Shown in pieces: positions 23,290 to 33,911 of a stretch of DNA of 64,000 nucleotides. The stretch is taken from the NCBI RefSeq assembly GCF_904849725.1, contig NC_058521.1, forward strand, positions 560,934,176 through 560,998,175, in the 5' to 3' direction. This stretch comes from Hordeum vulgare subsp. vulgare (lineage: Eukaryota; Streptophyta; Magnoliopsida; Poales; Poaceae). The first letter of the stretch is position 1, and each line of letters opens with the position of its first letter. The translations under genes were made by a program, and so were the position numbers. Below the pieces are notes generated by a model, which saw nothing but the letters and a program-made list of their open reading frames with translations, did not search any database and had not been told where the DNA came from.

Positions 23290-24850
23290 GCATGTATGGA
23301 ATGTACTAAACCTTTTAGTTTTGAATTATTTATTCAATTTCAAACACTTTTCATTATCATAGTTTTGTCAAATTCTCAAATATGCAAAAAGAATTTTAAT
23401 AAACATAGTTTTTAATTGAAGATAACAAAATAGTTAATAGTTTGGATAGTAAAAATAATTAATTTTGAAAATAGAAAATAGTTTTGAATTATTTATTCAA
23501 TTTCAAACACTTTTCATTATCATAGTTTTGTCAAATTCTCAAATATGCAAAAAGAATTTTAATAAACATAGTTTTTTATTGAAAATAACAAAATAGTTAA
23601 TAGTTTGGATAGTCAAAATAATTAATTTTGAAAATAGAAAGTAGTTTTGAATTATTTATTCAATTTCAAACACTTTTCATTATCATAGTTTTGTCAAATT
23701 CTCAAATATGCAAAAAGAATTTTAATAAACATAGTTTTTAATTGAAAATAACAAAATAGTTAATATTTTGGATAGTCAAAATAATTAATTTTGAAAATAT
23801 AAAATTGTTTTGAATTATTTATTCAATTCCAAACACTTTTCATTATCATAGTTTTGTCAAATTCTCAAATATGCAAAAAGAATTTGAATAAACATAGTTT
23901 TTAATTGAAAATAACAAAATAGTTAATATTTTGGATAGTCAAAATAATTAATTTTGAAAATATAAAATAGTTTTGAATTATTTATTCAATTTCAAACACT
24001 TTTCATTATCATAGTTTTGTCAAATTCTCAAATATGCAAAAAGAATTTTAATAAGTTTTTAATTGAAAATAACAAAATAGTTAATAGTTTGGATAGTCAA
24101 AGTAATTAATTTTTAAAATAGAAAATAGTTTTGAATTATTTATTCAATTTCAAACACTTTTCATTTTCATAGTTTTGTCAAATTCTCAAATATGCAAAAA
24201 GAATTTTAATAAACATAATTTTTAATTGAAAATAACAAAATAGTTAATAGTTTGGATAGTCAAAATAATTAATTTTGAAAATAGAAAATAGTTTTGAATT
24301 ATTTATTCAATTTCAAACACTTTTCATTTTCATAGTTTTGTCAAATTCTCAAATATGCAAAAAGAATTTTAATAAACATAGTTTTTAATTGAAAATAACA
24401 ACATAGTTAATAGTTTGGATAGTCAAAATAATTAATTTTGAAGATAGAAAATAGTTTTGAATTATTTATTCAATTTCAAACACTTTTCATTTTCATAGTT
24501 TTGTCAAATTCTCAAATATGCAAAAGGAATTTTTAATAAACATAGTTTTAAATTGAAAATAACAAAATAGTTAATAGTTTGGATAGTCAAAATAATTAAT
24601 TTTGAAGATAGAAAATAGTTTTGAATTATTTATTCAATTTCATACACTTTTCATTATCATAGTTTTGTCAAATTCTCAAATATGCAAAAGGAATTTTTAA
24701 TAAACATAGTTTTAAATTGAAAATAACAAAATAGTTAATAGTTTGGATAGTCAAAATAATTAATTTTGAAAACAGAAAATAGTTTTGAATTATTTATTCA
24801 ATTTCATACACTTTTCATTATCATAGTTTTGTCAAATTCTCAAACATGCA
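23290..24850. repeat. 163-bp AT-rich tandem array, about 9.5 copies
   Basis: TTTTGAATTATTTATTCAAT starts near 23320, 23483, 23645, 23810, 23972, 24128, 24291, 24454, 24617 and 24784. Each unit includes CATAGTTTTGTCAAATTCTC and TAGTTTGGATAGTC. Single-base differences and a few small indels (for example at 24050) distinguish copies. It directly follows the TNP2 coding region. Confidence 0.96.
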
Positions 24851-25217
24851 ATAGAAAAGGTTGTCTACCCGGGGTGTCGTCAATTTCTTCCCACCAATCA
24901 TACCGTAAGAAAGAAAGACAAGCATTTCAATGGTGTGGCAGATCACCGAAAGAAGCCTAACCTCCCTACTGGTGATGAGTTATTGGCTATGGTCAAAGAT
25001 TTGGATCAAATAGTAATCTTTGGAAAGGGTCCCGGTGGTCAATCTGTTCCAAAAGATGACGTTACCGGACACGTGCCCATGTGGAAAAAGAAATCTTTAT
25101 TTTGGGAGCTACCCTATTGGAAACACCTAGAGGTCCGGTCTTCAATCGACGTGATGCACGTGGCGAAGAATCTTTGTGTGAACCTGCTAGGCTTCCTGGG
25201 AGTGTATGGAAAGACAA
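24851..25217 (+). pseudogene. Fragment of a second, different TNP2 transposase
   Basis: Reads through KHFNGVADHRKKPNLPTGDE, then VPMWKKKSLFWELPYWKHLE and IDVMHVAKNLCVNLLGFLG. It corresponds to about 21420-21765 of the element's own TNP2 but differs at many positions, so it derives from a sister element and is not a recent duplicate. It starts at the array edge and stops in a run of A joined to the 337-bp array. No start and no other domains. Confidence 0.9.
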
Positions 25218-25225
25218 AAAAAAAG

Positions 25226-26510
25226 AAATCCCTTTGTAACAGATGAGTTTTCGTTCGAAACCCTGATACTTCGAGAGAGACTGTCCGTTTTGTACACGAA
25301 GTGCGTCCAGTTTTTGCCGTAACCCTCTCGACTTTTTAGCACATACTATGTGGGTGAAATGATGATACCATGCCAACTTTCAACATTTTCAGAGTTCATT
25401 TGTAGTGCTTTTCAATTTCAGGGTCAACTAGCTAGCTCAAAGAAAAATAAGTAAATGCACGAAAAATACCAAATGAAGTCAGAAATTGTTGAAAATTTGT
25501 GATGTGCCTTTGAATGGTGCATTTTGAGCACACAAAAAGTATGGAGTTCAAATAAGTTCAAAAAAATGAAATCCCTTTGTAACAGATGAGTTCTCGTTCG
25601 AAACCCTCATACTTCGAGAGAGATTGTCCGTGTTGTACACGAAGTGCATCCAGTTTTTGCCATAACCCTCTCAAGTTTTTAGCACATACTTTGTGGTTGA
25701 AATGATGATACCATGCCAACTTTCAACATTTTCAGATTTCATTTGTTGTGCTTATCAATTTCAGGATCAATTAGCTAAAAATATTAAATGCACGAAAAAT
25801 ACCAAATGAAGTCGGAAATTGTTGAAAATTTGTGATGTGCCTTTGAATGGTGCATTTTGAACACACAAAAAGTATGGAGTTGAAATAAGTTCAAAAAAAT
25901 GAAATCCCTTTGTAACAGATGAGTTCTCGTTCGAAACCATGATACTTTGAGAGAGATTGTCCGTTTTATAAACGAAGTGCATCCAGTTTTTGTCGTAACC
26001 CTCTCAACTTTTTAGCATATGCTGTGTGGGTGAAATGATGATACCATGCCAACTTTTAACATTTTCAGATTTCATTTGTAGTGCTTCTCAATTTTAGGGT
26101 CAACTAGCTCAAAATAATAATTAAATGCACGAAAAATACCAAATGAAGTCAGAAATTGTTGAAATTTTGTGATGTGCCTTTGAATGATGCTTTTTGAACA
26201 CAAAAAATGTATGGAGTTCAAAAAAGTACAAAAAATGAAATCCCTTTGTAACAGATGAGTTCTCGTTCGAAACCCTGATACTTCGAGAGAGATTGTCCGT
26301 TTTGTACACGAAGTGCATCCAGTTTTTGCCGTAACCCTCTAAACTTTCTAGCACATGCTATGTGGGTGAAAATGATGATACCATGCCAACTTTCAACATT
26401 TTGAGAGTTCATTTGTAGTGCTTTTCAATTTCAGGGTCAACTAGCTCAAAAAAATAAGTAAGTTCACGAAAAATATCAAATGAAGTCAGAAATTTCATAA
26501 AGTTTTTTTG
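25226..26510. repeat. 337-bp tandem array in CACTA-C, four copies
   Basis: AAATCCCTTTGTAACAGATG begins near 25227, 25568, 25902 and 26237. It is the reverse complement of the array at 1-760 and related to 55735-57735. Confidence 0.94.
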
Positions 26511-26966
26511 TTAAAATACTTAATAGAAAACAAAAAAAAGAGTCAACTAAAAAGAATCAACTAAAATATTAACTAAAATGAATGAATTAAAAATAATTAA
26601 CTAAAATTATCAAAGTGCTTATTTGTTGGAAAGAATCAAGTAAAACATTAACTAAAAAGATCAACTCAATAGAAAACTAAAATAGAAGAGAAAAAATATA
26701 TTTAATAGCAGAGAATTAAAATATAAACTAGGACTAAAAATTATTAAAGTAAAAAAAATGCCGCCTATTGGGCCATCACGGCCTGCATACGACTAGAAAC
26801 CCTACCCGACAGGTGGGCTAGGATGCAGGCCCGCGGGCCCAATAGGCCCAACATGCAGCGAGAGGAGAGTTAGGCCCACAGGCCTGCAATAGAGAGAAGC
26901 TCAATTGGGCAAGACGCGACAGTGCTTATAAAGCACTGCCAGCGCCCCTCGCTAGGCGAGGTGGGA
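26511..26966. other. AT-rich then GC-rich spacer
   Basis: 26511-26760 is A-rich with AACTAAAA repeats. 26760-26960 contains GCCATCACGGCCTGCATACG, matched in CACTA-D at about 58170-58200, showing common ancestry of this internal region. No gene. Confidence 0.6.
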
Positions 26967-27318
26967 CTAAAGGTTGCCCTGCGTCGCACCTGAGCCAGCC
27001 CAGGTCTTTAGTCCCGGTTCAGGGCTCGAACCGGGACTAAAGACCACCTTTAGTCCCGGGTGGAGCCACGACCCGGGACTAAAGCCCCTCGTTTCCCGCC
27101 TCCTCGCCTGCCGAAAAGGGGTCTTTAGTCCCGGTTCGGGGCTCGAACCGGGACTAAAGACCACCTTTAGTCCCGGGTGGAGCCACGACCCGGGACCAAA
27201 GCCCCTCGTTTCCCGCCTCCTCGCCTGCCGAAAAGGGGTCTTTAGCCCCGGGTCACGGCTAGACCCGGGACTAAAGGGTGTCTTTAGTCCCGGTTCTAGC
27301 CTCGACCCGGGACTAAAG
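26967..27318. repeat. Internal palindrome block of CACTA-C
   Basis: Eight TTTAGTCCCGG or CCGGGACTAAAG motifs in tandem palindromes, with a 130-bp segment duplicated (27005-27116 and 27122-27235). The block lies 7 kb from both termini, so it is not subterminal. Long frames through it (26974-27702 plus, 26967-27758 minus) are translated repeat, not genes. Confidence 0.92.
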
Positions 27319-27325
27319 CTCCACC

Positions 27326-27333
27326 TATATAAG
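27326..27333 (+). promoter_or_regulatory. TATA box after internal palindromes
   Basis: TATATAAG, 7 bp after the last palindrome; the leader that follows is pyrimidine-rich. The equivalent site in CACTA-D is at 58357. Confidence 0.7.
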
Positions 27334-28627
27334 CCGGAGTTGGAAATTTCCAACCCATCTCCTCTCGTTTTCTTCCTCCTCTCACTCTCGCCTGCGCACC
27401 GGATGACGACGCGATCGACGCCGCCAGGTTGCCGGACCTCCGCCTCGCTCTCGCCGTCGTCGACGCCCGCCGTCCTCCCCCCCCCCCCCCGCCCCCCGCT
27501 CCAAGCACCGCCGGTCGACCCCCTCCCCTCCCACTCCTGTAAGCCCCCCGCCCCCTCCTCCCCATGCCGAACCCGAAGGACGAGCCGCCGGCGCCCGCCG
27601 GTGGGGACGCCACCGCCGCCGTTGTGCCGTTCGGCCCGGCGGTGTATATCTCGTGGAAGTAGAAGAGGAGGAGGAGAAGTAGAAGAAGAGGAGGAGGAGT
27701 AGAAGAAGAGGAGAAGAAAAGGAAGAAGAAGAGGAGGAGAAGAAGATTTTTTTGTCATTTAATTCCTGTTGTTATTAGGTTTGTGCTAGATTATTAGGGT
27801 TAGTAATATTTAGAATTAGGTTAGAGTTACAAGAAGAAGAAAGATGAACAAAAATAAGAAAATAAGATTAGGAAAAAGGAAAATAAGAAGAGGAGGAGAA
27901 GAAAAGAAGAAAAAGGAGAATAAGAAGAGGAGGAGAGGAGAAGAAGAGGAAAAATAGAAGAAGAGGAGAAGTAGAAGAAGAGAAGTTGAAGAAAAATAGG
28001 AGAAGAAGAAGCGGAGAAGAAAATAAGAAAGAAGAAGAAGAAGAAGAAGAAGAAGATAAGAAAAGGAAGAAGAAGAAGAGGAGAAGAAGAAATAGGTTAG
28101 CTAGTGTGCTAGGTTAAATAACTTAAGCATATAAATTAGTGTTAATTAGGTTAGTGTTAGCTAGTTTAAGGCTATGTAAATTTAAGTAAGTTAGTTTAGG
28201 GTCGGTCCATGGCTTCATCATTACCTGGTAGTAACAGAGCATGGCGCTATCAAGCTCTCGAAAGTTGTTTTGGAACGGAGTTCTTGATAGAATAATTCTT
28301 TTTTGGTACAAAGTTCAACAAAGTCCTTCCAAATAGCGATATTCGGATGGCTCTTTTTGAACTGCGTACCAAAAAGCTAATTATCATATTTGGGATTCCG
28401 TTACAAAACAACTTTATAAAGCTTCATAGCATCATGCTCCTATTTTTTTAAAACAATACAATTGCAGATGCTTACATAAACGAATTTTTACACACACTTA
28501 AAACTTTTGTCAATATATAGTTGAACTAGTTGATTTAATAAAACTACTTTATTTTACTATATATACAATTAGTTTATTTTTAGCAAGAAAATTAATAGAA
28601 CTAGTTTATTTTTTATTTCATTTTACG
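27334..28627. other. GC-rich leader, GA-rich microsatellite and AT-rich spacer
   Basis: 27400-27650 is CCG-rich; 27660-28090 is GAA/GAG-rich; 28090-28627 is AT-rich with no convincing exon. It parallels 58380-59330 in CACTA-D. Confidence 0.6.
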
Positions 28628-29029
28628 ATGCCTATCCCGCATCCTCGTCGTCGACTCGGCGGAGGACACCTGCTTGATCAGAGGGGCCATGTCCGGGACT
28701 GGGCTCCGCCCGACTTGTATTGGAAGGTGCTACCTTCCGAGGGGCGTAGGTTGGTGAGCAGCCAGCCCGTTGTTGACCCGATCCTTGTTTGGTGGCGGTC
28801 GCGTGGGCCAGTGACGGTGCCGAGGCTTCCGGACACCGCGGAGGTGGTACGTCACCGTGTCAGCGAGGAGGATGAGCACGTCCGTCGCTACATGGTTGCG
28901 TTGGAGGGCAGGTTCGACCATACCTGGCAGGTTCTTCAGGGATCTCACTGGAGCTATGATCCTGTGATGGTTCCTTCTCTTTGGGTGTCCACCGCCCGTG
29001 ACGGTACCCGTCGGGCGCTACGGTTCTAG
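28628..29029 (+). CDS. Orphan open frame of CACTA-C, 133 residues, function unknown
   Basis: An uninterrupted frame from ATG to TAG, GC-rich against an AT-rich background, ending in a well-formed segment (DEHVRRYMVALEGRFDHTWQ, then DGTRRALRF). It begins with basic, proline/arginine-rich sequence (MPIPHPRRRLGGG). It has no signal peptide, membrane segment or known motif. The frame has stayed open while neighbouring transposase genes have decayed, and base composition changes sharply at both ends. It lies between the internal promoter and the TNPA-Ulp1 gene and may be an exon of a longer transcript. I do not recognise the family. Confidence 0.5.
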   Translation: MPIPHPRRRLGGGHLLDQRGHVRDWAPPDLYWKVLPSEGRRLVSSQPVVDPILVWWRSRGPVTVPRLPDTAEVVRHRVSEEDEHVRRYMVALEGRFDHTWQVLQGSHWSYDPVMVPSLWVSTARDGTRRALRF

Positions 29030-29483
29030 CCGTATTAGTGATGCTATATGTATGATAGTATTCGAGGAGTATTAGTGATAATATTCGACGATGTACGGAC
29101 ACAAGAGATGATGTAGTTTTGCTTATAATTGAATGCATGCTAATTTGAATACTACTTTATTTTACGATTTGGTTTTGCTTATTGAATGCTAAAATTGGAA
29201 AAGTACTCCTACTTTGAATACTAAAATTAGAGAGCACAATGCAGAAATCTAGGAGTCCCGGGTGGAGCCACGACCCATGACTAAAGTTGTTTTGGAACGG
29301 AGTTCCTGATAGAATAATTCTTTTTTGGTACAAAGTTCAACAAAGTCCTTTGACACTAGACAATGTGACATATAGAAGGGTAGATGAGATCAGGAAAAAT
29401 AGGATCATTTTCTACACATCTAGAATGTCGCCATTTTGTTAAATCCTTAAAGGTTAAGAGAATCCGTTAGACATATTTTAGAG
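29030..29483. other. AT-rich spacer with duplicated fragment
   Basis: 29284-29350 repeats the sequence at 28262-28325 (TTGTTTTGGAACGGAGTTC, ATTCTTTTTTGGTACAAAG). No gene. Confidence 0.6.
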
Positions 29484-29530
29484 TTTAGGTTCTAGCCAAG
29501 ACCCGGGACTAAAGGTCCTCCTATATAAAA
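29484..29530 (+). promoter_or_regulatory. Third palindrome-TATA promoter in CACTA-C
   Basis: A half-decayed palindrome ending CCCGGGACTAAAG (29502-29514), then after 7 bp TATATAAAA at 29522, 88 bp upstream of the TNPA-Ulp1 ATG. Confidence 0.7.
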
Positions 29531-29609
29531 CGACACTTCGAAGTTTCCGACCCCTCTTATATAGTTTGTTAGTTTATTAGTTAATCAAATGTCCATTTTT
29601 TGCAGAACT

Positions 29610-32600
29610 ATGGATCCACATATCAGGAACCTCGAAGAGGAAGAACTTCTCGAAGATATAATCAAAGACGGCCCCGACGTTGAACCAGCTGAATCTCCGT
29701 CGTCATATCTAAACCCCTCCGGATATGGAATGGAGGTCGACCGACACGAAGATGAAGCCGATGGGGCAGGAGATAGGTCCAATGACGGAGAAGGTGATAG
29801 CTCCACTGATGGAGAAGCCGGTGGAGAAGCCGGTGGAGAAATAATATAGTCCGGCGAGGTATACATATGAAGTTCGACAATCACTTGTAATATGTGAAAA
29901 TATTGGAGATAGCTCTATATTGTATACATATACATTCATTTGACGAATGTTTCTCCCTCTTAGGCCTCCACATCGAGCAAAGCTATGAAACGAGGCCCGA
30001 CTAAAAAGTTGGATGCACGGACGCATTACACCTTTGAGGTGATATTGCCTACGGGCGAACCCAAGCTTCCTAAGAATGTTGCTGACACATTCAAGAAGCA
30101 ATGCGGAGTTCTCGTTAGGGATCACGTCCCAATCAGCGTTCGGGAGTGGAACAAGCGCAAAGGGGCAGCCGATAGTGACTATGTCGCCGAAAGGTACAAA
30201 GATAATCTTTGGAATGATCTCATGTCACATTTCAACCTGCCAGAATGTGAGAATGAAGACGCCGCAAAAAAACTGAGGGCCAAAGTCAAGCAGTGGACTC
30301 TAAAGAAGATGGCCAAACTGTTCCGTAGCTAGAAGAAGAAGCTATGGAAAAACTATCGGAAGACAAAGAAAGTGCCAGTATTCGAGGGGTATCTAGCCAA
30401 GCAGACGAATCACTGGAAGGCATTTCAAGAGTACAAGGAGTCAGAAGATGCCAAGGCATTATCAGAAAAGAACAAGAAAAATGCCGACAAGAAGAAATAT
30501 CACCACACGCTGGGGCCAGGGGGCTATGAGACTGCCATCCCAAAGTGGGATAAGAAAGAGCAAGATCTGCTAGCTAAAGGCATCATACCTGAACCCATCC
30601 GTGATGAGTGGGAATTGAGAGCAAGAAATTGGTTCCTTGTGCATGGTGGTTCGTACGACGAAGAAACAGGGGACCTCATCTGCAGTGACGGTCTTAGGAT
30701 ACCGAGGGAGAATTGGAAAAGGATAGTGAAAGAAATTAAGGAGGGAAAAATACAGTTCACTGCAGATAGAGAGAAAGATTTGCTCACACTGGTCCTCGGC
30801 AATGACGAACATGGAGGACGAACGCGAGGCTTCGGTCCTTCTTACCCGTGGTGGCTTGGGTTTGCCAGAGACCAAGACACTTACAGAAGCCGAGAGAGAG
30901 CAAAGAAGCGGCAGCAGGATGAGGAGAATGACAAGTTCAACCAGTTGCTTGCCAGGATTAACGAGCAACAGAAGCAGATTGATGAGCTTAGAGGAGTAGC
31001 GCGCCAGGAAGATCCTGCACTTGATATTACCGGCGCCCCATCTAAGCGGAAAAGCAGCATGGCTGAATCTGAGGCCCCGCCCGACGATGCACGAAGAATG
31101 ATAGAGGGCGGTCCCGGCTACCCCGTGGATGGAATCAAGGAGTCAACATCATGTGAACTCCATCAGAAATTCAAGAACATATCCATGAAGGTGGCCGTCG
31201 GACAAGCTTTACCTTCTGGCCCTGATGCACGCTGGCATGGCCGTGAGATTCCAGCTGGCTTTGCTAAAGTCAGGGTGGATGAAATCATGGCGGGGTTTCA
31301 TGATATGGATCTCGACATAGCTGGACCCGAAGATGAGAGGACACTCGGAGAAGTACTGGGTGGAGTCATCCTATGGGACAAGAACTACATCAAGCTTCCA
31401 GGCTCGGCCCTAAGGACAACACCGCCACCGAGTCGTCGCACGTCACCTACACCTCCATCACCTCCAAGCCCTCCACATGACGAGGGCCAGCACAACACGA
31501 GTCCATCTCGATCACCGCCGCCGGACTTGGGTCGTCCGTCTCCGCCGCCGCCCGCTAAGGATACTAAGCGGAAGCGTGCCAGCAAGAATGCTCCGTCGAT
31601 GAGTTCTAAGCAACGGAGTTCCCCAAAGCGCAAACTGTCGCCCCTCCCAAAGGTACCTCATGCTAATCTTCCTATCAGACCTTATGATCGTACCGACGAG
31701 GAAAACGCCAGGATAGCAAAGGAACATTATGATGTGCAGATGAAAAAGAAGGAACCCGAGCCCCGCCCGGAATACACCGAAAAGCAAATAGCATATGCAA
31801 AATACTTCACGACCCTTCCATCACAGTATGACTTACACCATAAGCCTGATGACTATACACGCACATTGCAGAAGGAAGGGAAAAAGAGCAGATCACGTGC
31901 AAGTGCAAGTGGGAGCAAATCAAGTTCAACTACAAGCAAAAAAAGATCAGACGTTCCTCAGCTTGGACAACAGGCCAAACAGTCGATCCCACCCCTCAGG
32001 GTGTTACCGAGAATGTTCCCTCTCTGGTGCAGGGGCAAGATTTGGAATTAGCAAAGAAGTTGGCGGATGAATGGGGTATCCCGGTTGAAGACGTTCTGGC
32101 TTCCCAAGACGACAGGTTGCCCAAGGCTGTGGTAGCCCCTAAGCCACAGTTTGTCATGGGAGCGCCTTTGGTCAGCAAATATGATCTCCCAACAAATATG
32201 TGTTACTTGCATACATGGTACTTAAGTGAATCAAAGAATGGGAGAACGATGATCGTGGCGAGTGTCCCACGGGAGTACTACGGCCGCCCCGAAGAAATCC
32301 ATATCGACTTTGATGAACTCTTCCAGATGTACAATGCCGACGCCCTCGACAAATCGCTTATGAGTTGCTATTGTCTGTAAGTTTTTCAATTCGTTGTCTA
32401 CATATAACTTGTTTAGTTATTTCAATTCATTGTCTACATATAACTTGTACTCTATTATGCAGAATGAAGATTCTGGAATGTAAAAGTAGGAACATCCTAA
32501 ATATTGGGTTTATTGACCCAGATAAAATACATATAGCGACGCTAACTGATAAACCCAAGGAGATGGAGGAAAACCTTCTAAGGTTTCTAACAGATCAAAA

Positions 32601-32693
32601 TTTCTGTGACCACATACAGTTTCCATACAACTTCAAGTGAGGGTCTTTACTCTGTTGTGTCCATTCACTTATAAGTGTAATTGATAAGTTACT

Positions 32694-32752
<59 letters not shown>

Positions 32753-33433
32753 GTGTATATATATATATATATGTGCAGCTACCATTGGATTCTGTTGGAC
32801 ATTCAAATTGATAAGGGAAGAGTTGATGCCTTCGACCCATTATCGAGACCCTTGGAACAGTTCCAAAGCCTGCAGGACATGCTCCAAGGGTAATTTCAAT
32901 CATTCTTGCGCTCTATCGGTCTCTTTCGATGATTTTCTGATATATCAATTAATGAAAAACTTAGCAAATCATTTTCCTTGTCGGGCAGGGTTTGGAAGCG
33001 GTTCAAGTGCGTGACTCCAGGTATCGAGCATGAGAAGCTGACCTTTAGAGCGGCTCAGGTAAGTAGTAGTATGATATACTTCTATTTTCAATACATTTAT
33101 GATGCTAGATTATTATTTTGATTATATATATTCTATTCTCGTAAAGTGTGACCAGCAGCCACGGGGGACGCATCTATGCGGATACTATGTTTGCGAGACC
33201 ATTCGCACGTTTACCTGTGAGCACAAGGATTACAGATACGACGTAAGCAATGAACATTCACACCTCTATTTTTACCCGTCATTCTTTGTTATCATGATTG
33301 ATACTCATAGTCATCTCCGCTTCTTATATAGTACACGGCCATCAGGGAGAAGTACCTACCAGAGCAACGCGCGATTGCTGTTGCAGAGGAGCTTGCGACC
33401 TTTCTGAGGACGGAAGCTATAGATGACAAATGA
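29610..33433 (+). pseudogene. TNPA-like protein fused to Ulp1/C48 cysteine protease, CACTA-C second gene
   Basis: Exons: 29610-29858, 29964-32376, 32463-32636, 32779-32889, 32990-33059, 33147-33242 and 33332-33433, all with GT-AG borders and matching phases. The protein has an acidic first exon, a basic KKRGPTKKL stretch and a conserved TNPA-like region (to about codon 420) with a Gln-rich coiled coil. A globular DUF8039-like segment follows (LPSGPDARWHGREIPAGFAK), then a Pro/Ser/Lys linker and a C48 ubiquitin-like-protease domain. The C48 signature is visible: YHWILLDI (His), VDAFDP (Asp), QQPRGTHLCGYYVC (Gln and nucleophile Cys). Such proteases remove SUMO-type modifiers. Lesions are TAG at 29847-29849, TAG at 30330-30332 (Trp in the CACTA-D copy) and a frameshift near 31995. 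The protease exons themselves are intact. Confidence 0.85.
32697..32772. repeat. (CA)n(TA)n microsatellite abutting a splice acceptor
   Basis: About 32 bp of CA, then about 44 bp of TA with a GT interruption, ending 6 bp before the GTGCAG acceptor of the exon at 32779. Confidence 0.95.
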
Positions 33434-33699
33434 CGATTTAGTGTAGCTAGGGGCCATTACTTATGTTGGTCCATGTAATCGAATAGACGGGCTCTAGTCC
33501 CGATAATTCAGATCTTCATATAATTGTATATATATGCTCTCTTGTAAGATAAGTTAATCTTATATATATGTGCATAAACATGTATTTTTAGAATTACATG
33601 AAAACAAATTCCCGAACACAAAACGAGGCATCACGTTAATCTCCCGAACACCTAAACCCTAAAACCCTAAAACCTAAAATAAACAAAATCTAAAAAACT
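33434..33699. other. 3' region of TNPA-Ulp1 gene
   Basis: AT-rich 3' untranslated-type sequence, with a short run of telomere-like AAACCCTAAAACCCTAAAAC at about 33653-33675. No gene. Confidence 0.5.
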
Positions 33700-33908
33700 C
33701 TTTAGTCCCGGTCCGTGTTAAGACCCGGGACTAAAGGGCCTGCCCCTGAGGGCGCTCCGAGGCGCCCACGTGGAGCACCTTTGGTCCCGGCTTGGAACAG
33801 GGCCGGGACTAAAGCTTAGGCCTTTAGTCCCACCTCTTTGGTCCCGGTTGGTGAACCGGGACTAAAGCCCCTTACGGGCCGGGACTATAGGCCCTGTCCC
33901 CACTAATG
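33700..33908. repeat. CACTA-C right palindromes and terminus
   Basis: CTTTAGTCCCGGTCC...ACCCGGGACTAAAG (33701-33737), CTTTGGTCCCGG...CCGGGACTAAAG (33779-33813), and GGTCCCGGTTGGTGAACCGG with CCGGGACTATAGG at the end. The terminus ends CCACTAATG. Confidence 0.9.
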
Positions 33909-33911
33909 GTT

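Larger units (their letters stand above)
19411..33908 (+). mobile_element. CACTA-C: 14.5-kb CACTA element with two genes and target duplication
   Basis: Left terminus CACTACTGGAAAACGGGC at 19411; the right terminus, read inward, is CATTAGTGGGGACAGGGCC (fifth-from-end base changed, CATTA instead of CACTA). GTT flanks both sides (19408-19410 and 33909-33911). The empty site is preserved in the second duplication copy near 36895-36910. Content in order: palindromes, TATA, TNP2 pseudogene, 163-bp array, TNP2 fragment, 337-bp array, second palindrome block with TATA, conserved orphan frame, third palindrome with TATA, TNPA-Ulp1 gene, right palindromes. A fusion of two related elements is an alternative to a single large element. 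Confidence 0.92.

Noticed and set aside
26967..27758. Long open frames on both strands (263 and 242 residues)
   Set aside because: They translate the palindromic repeat block; the open frame on both strands follows from the inverted repeats and GC-rich sequence.
33000..33059. Possibility that CACTA-C's second gene is a host Ulp1 protease gene
   Set aside because: It lies wholly between termini with matching target duplications and its N-terminal part is shared with CACTA-D, so it belongs to the transposon.
33650..33680. Telomere-like CCCTAAA repeats
   Set aside because: Only two or three imperfect units inside an AT-rich 3' region; no array and no chromosome-end context.
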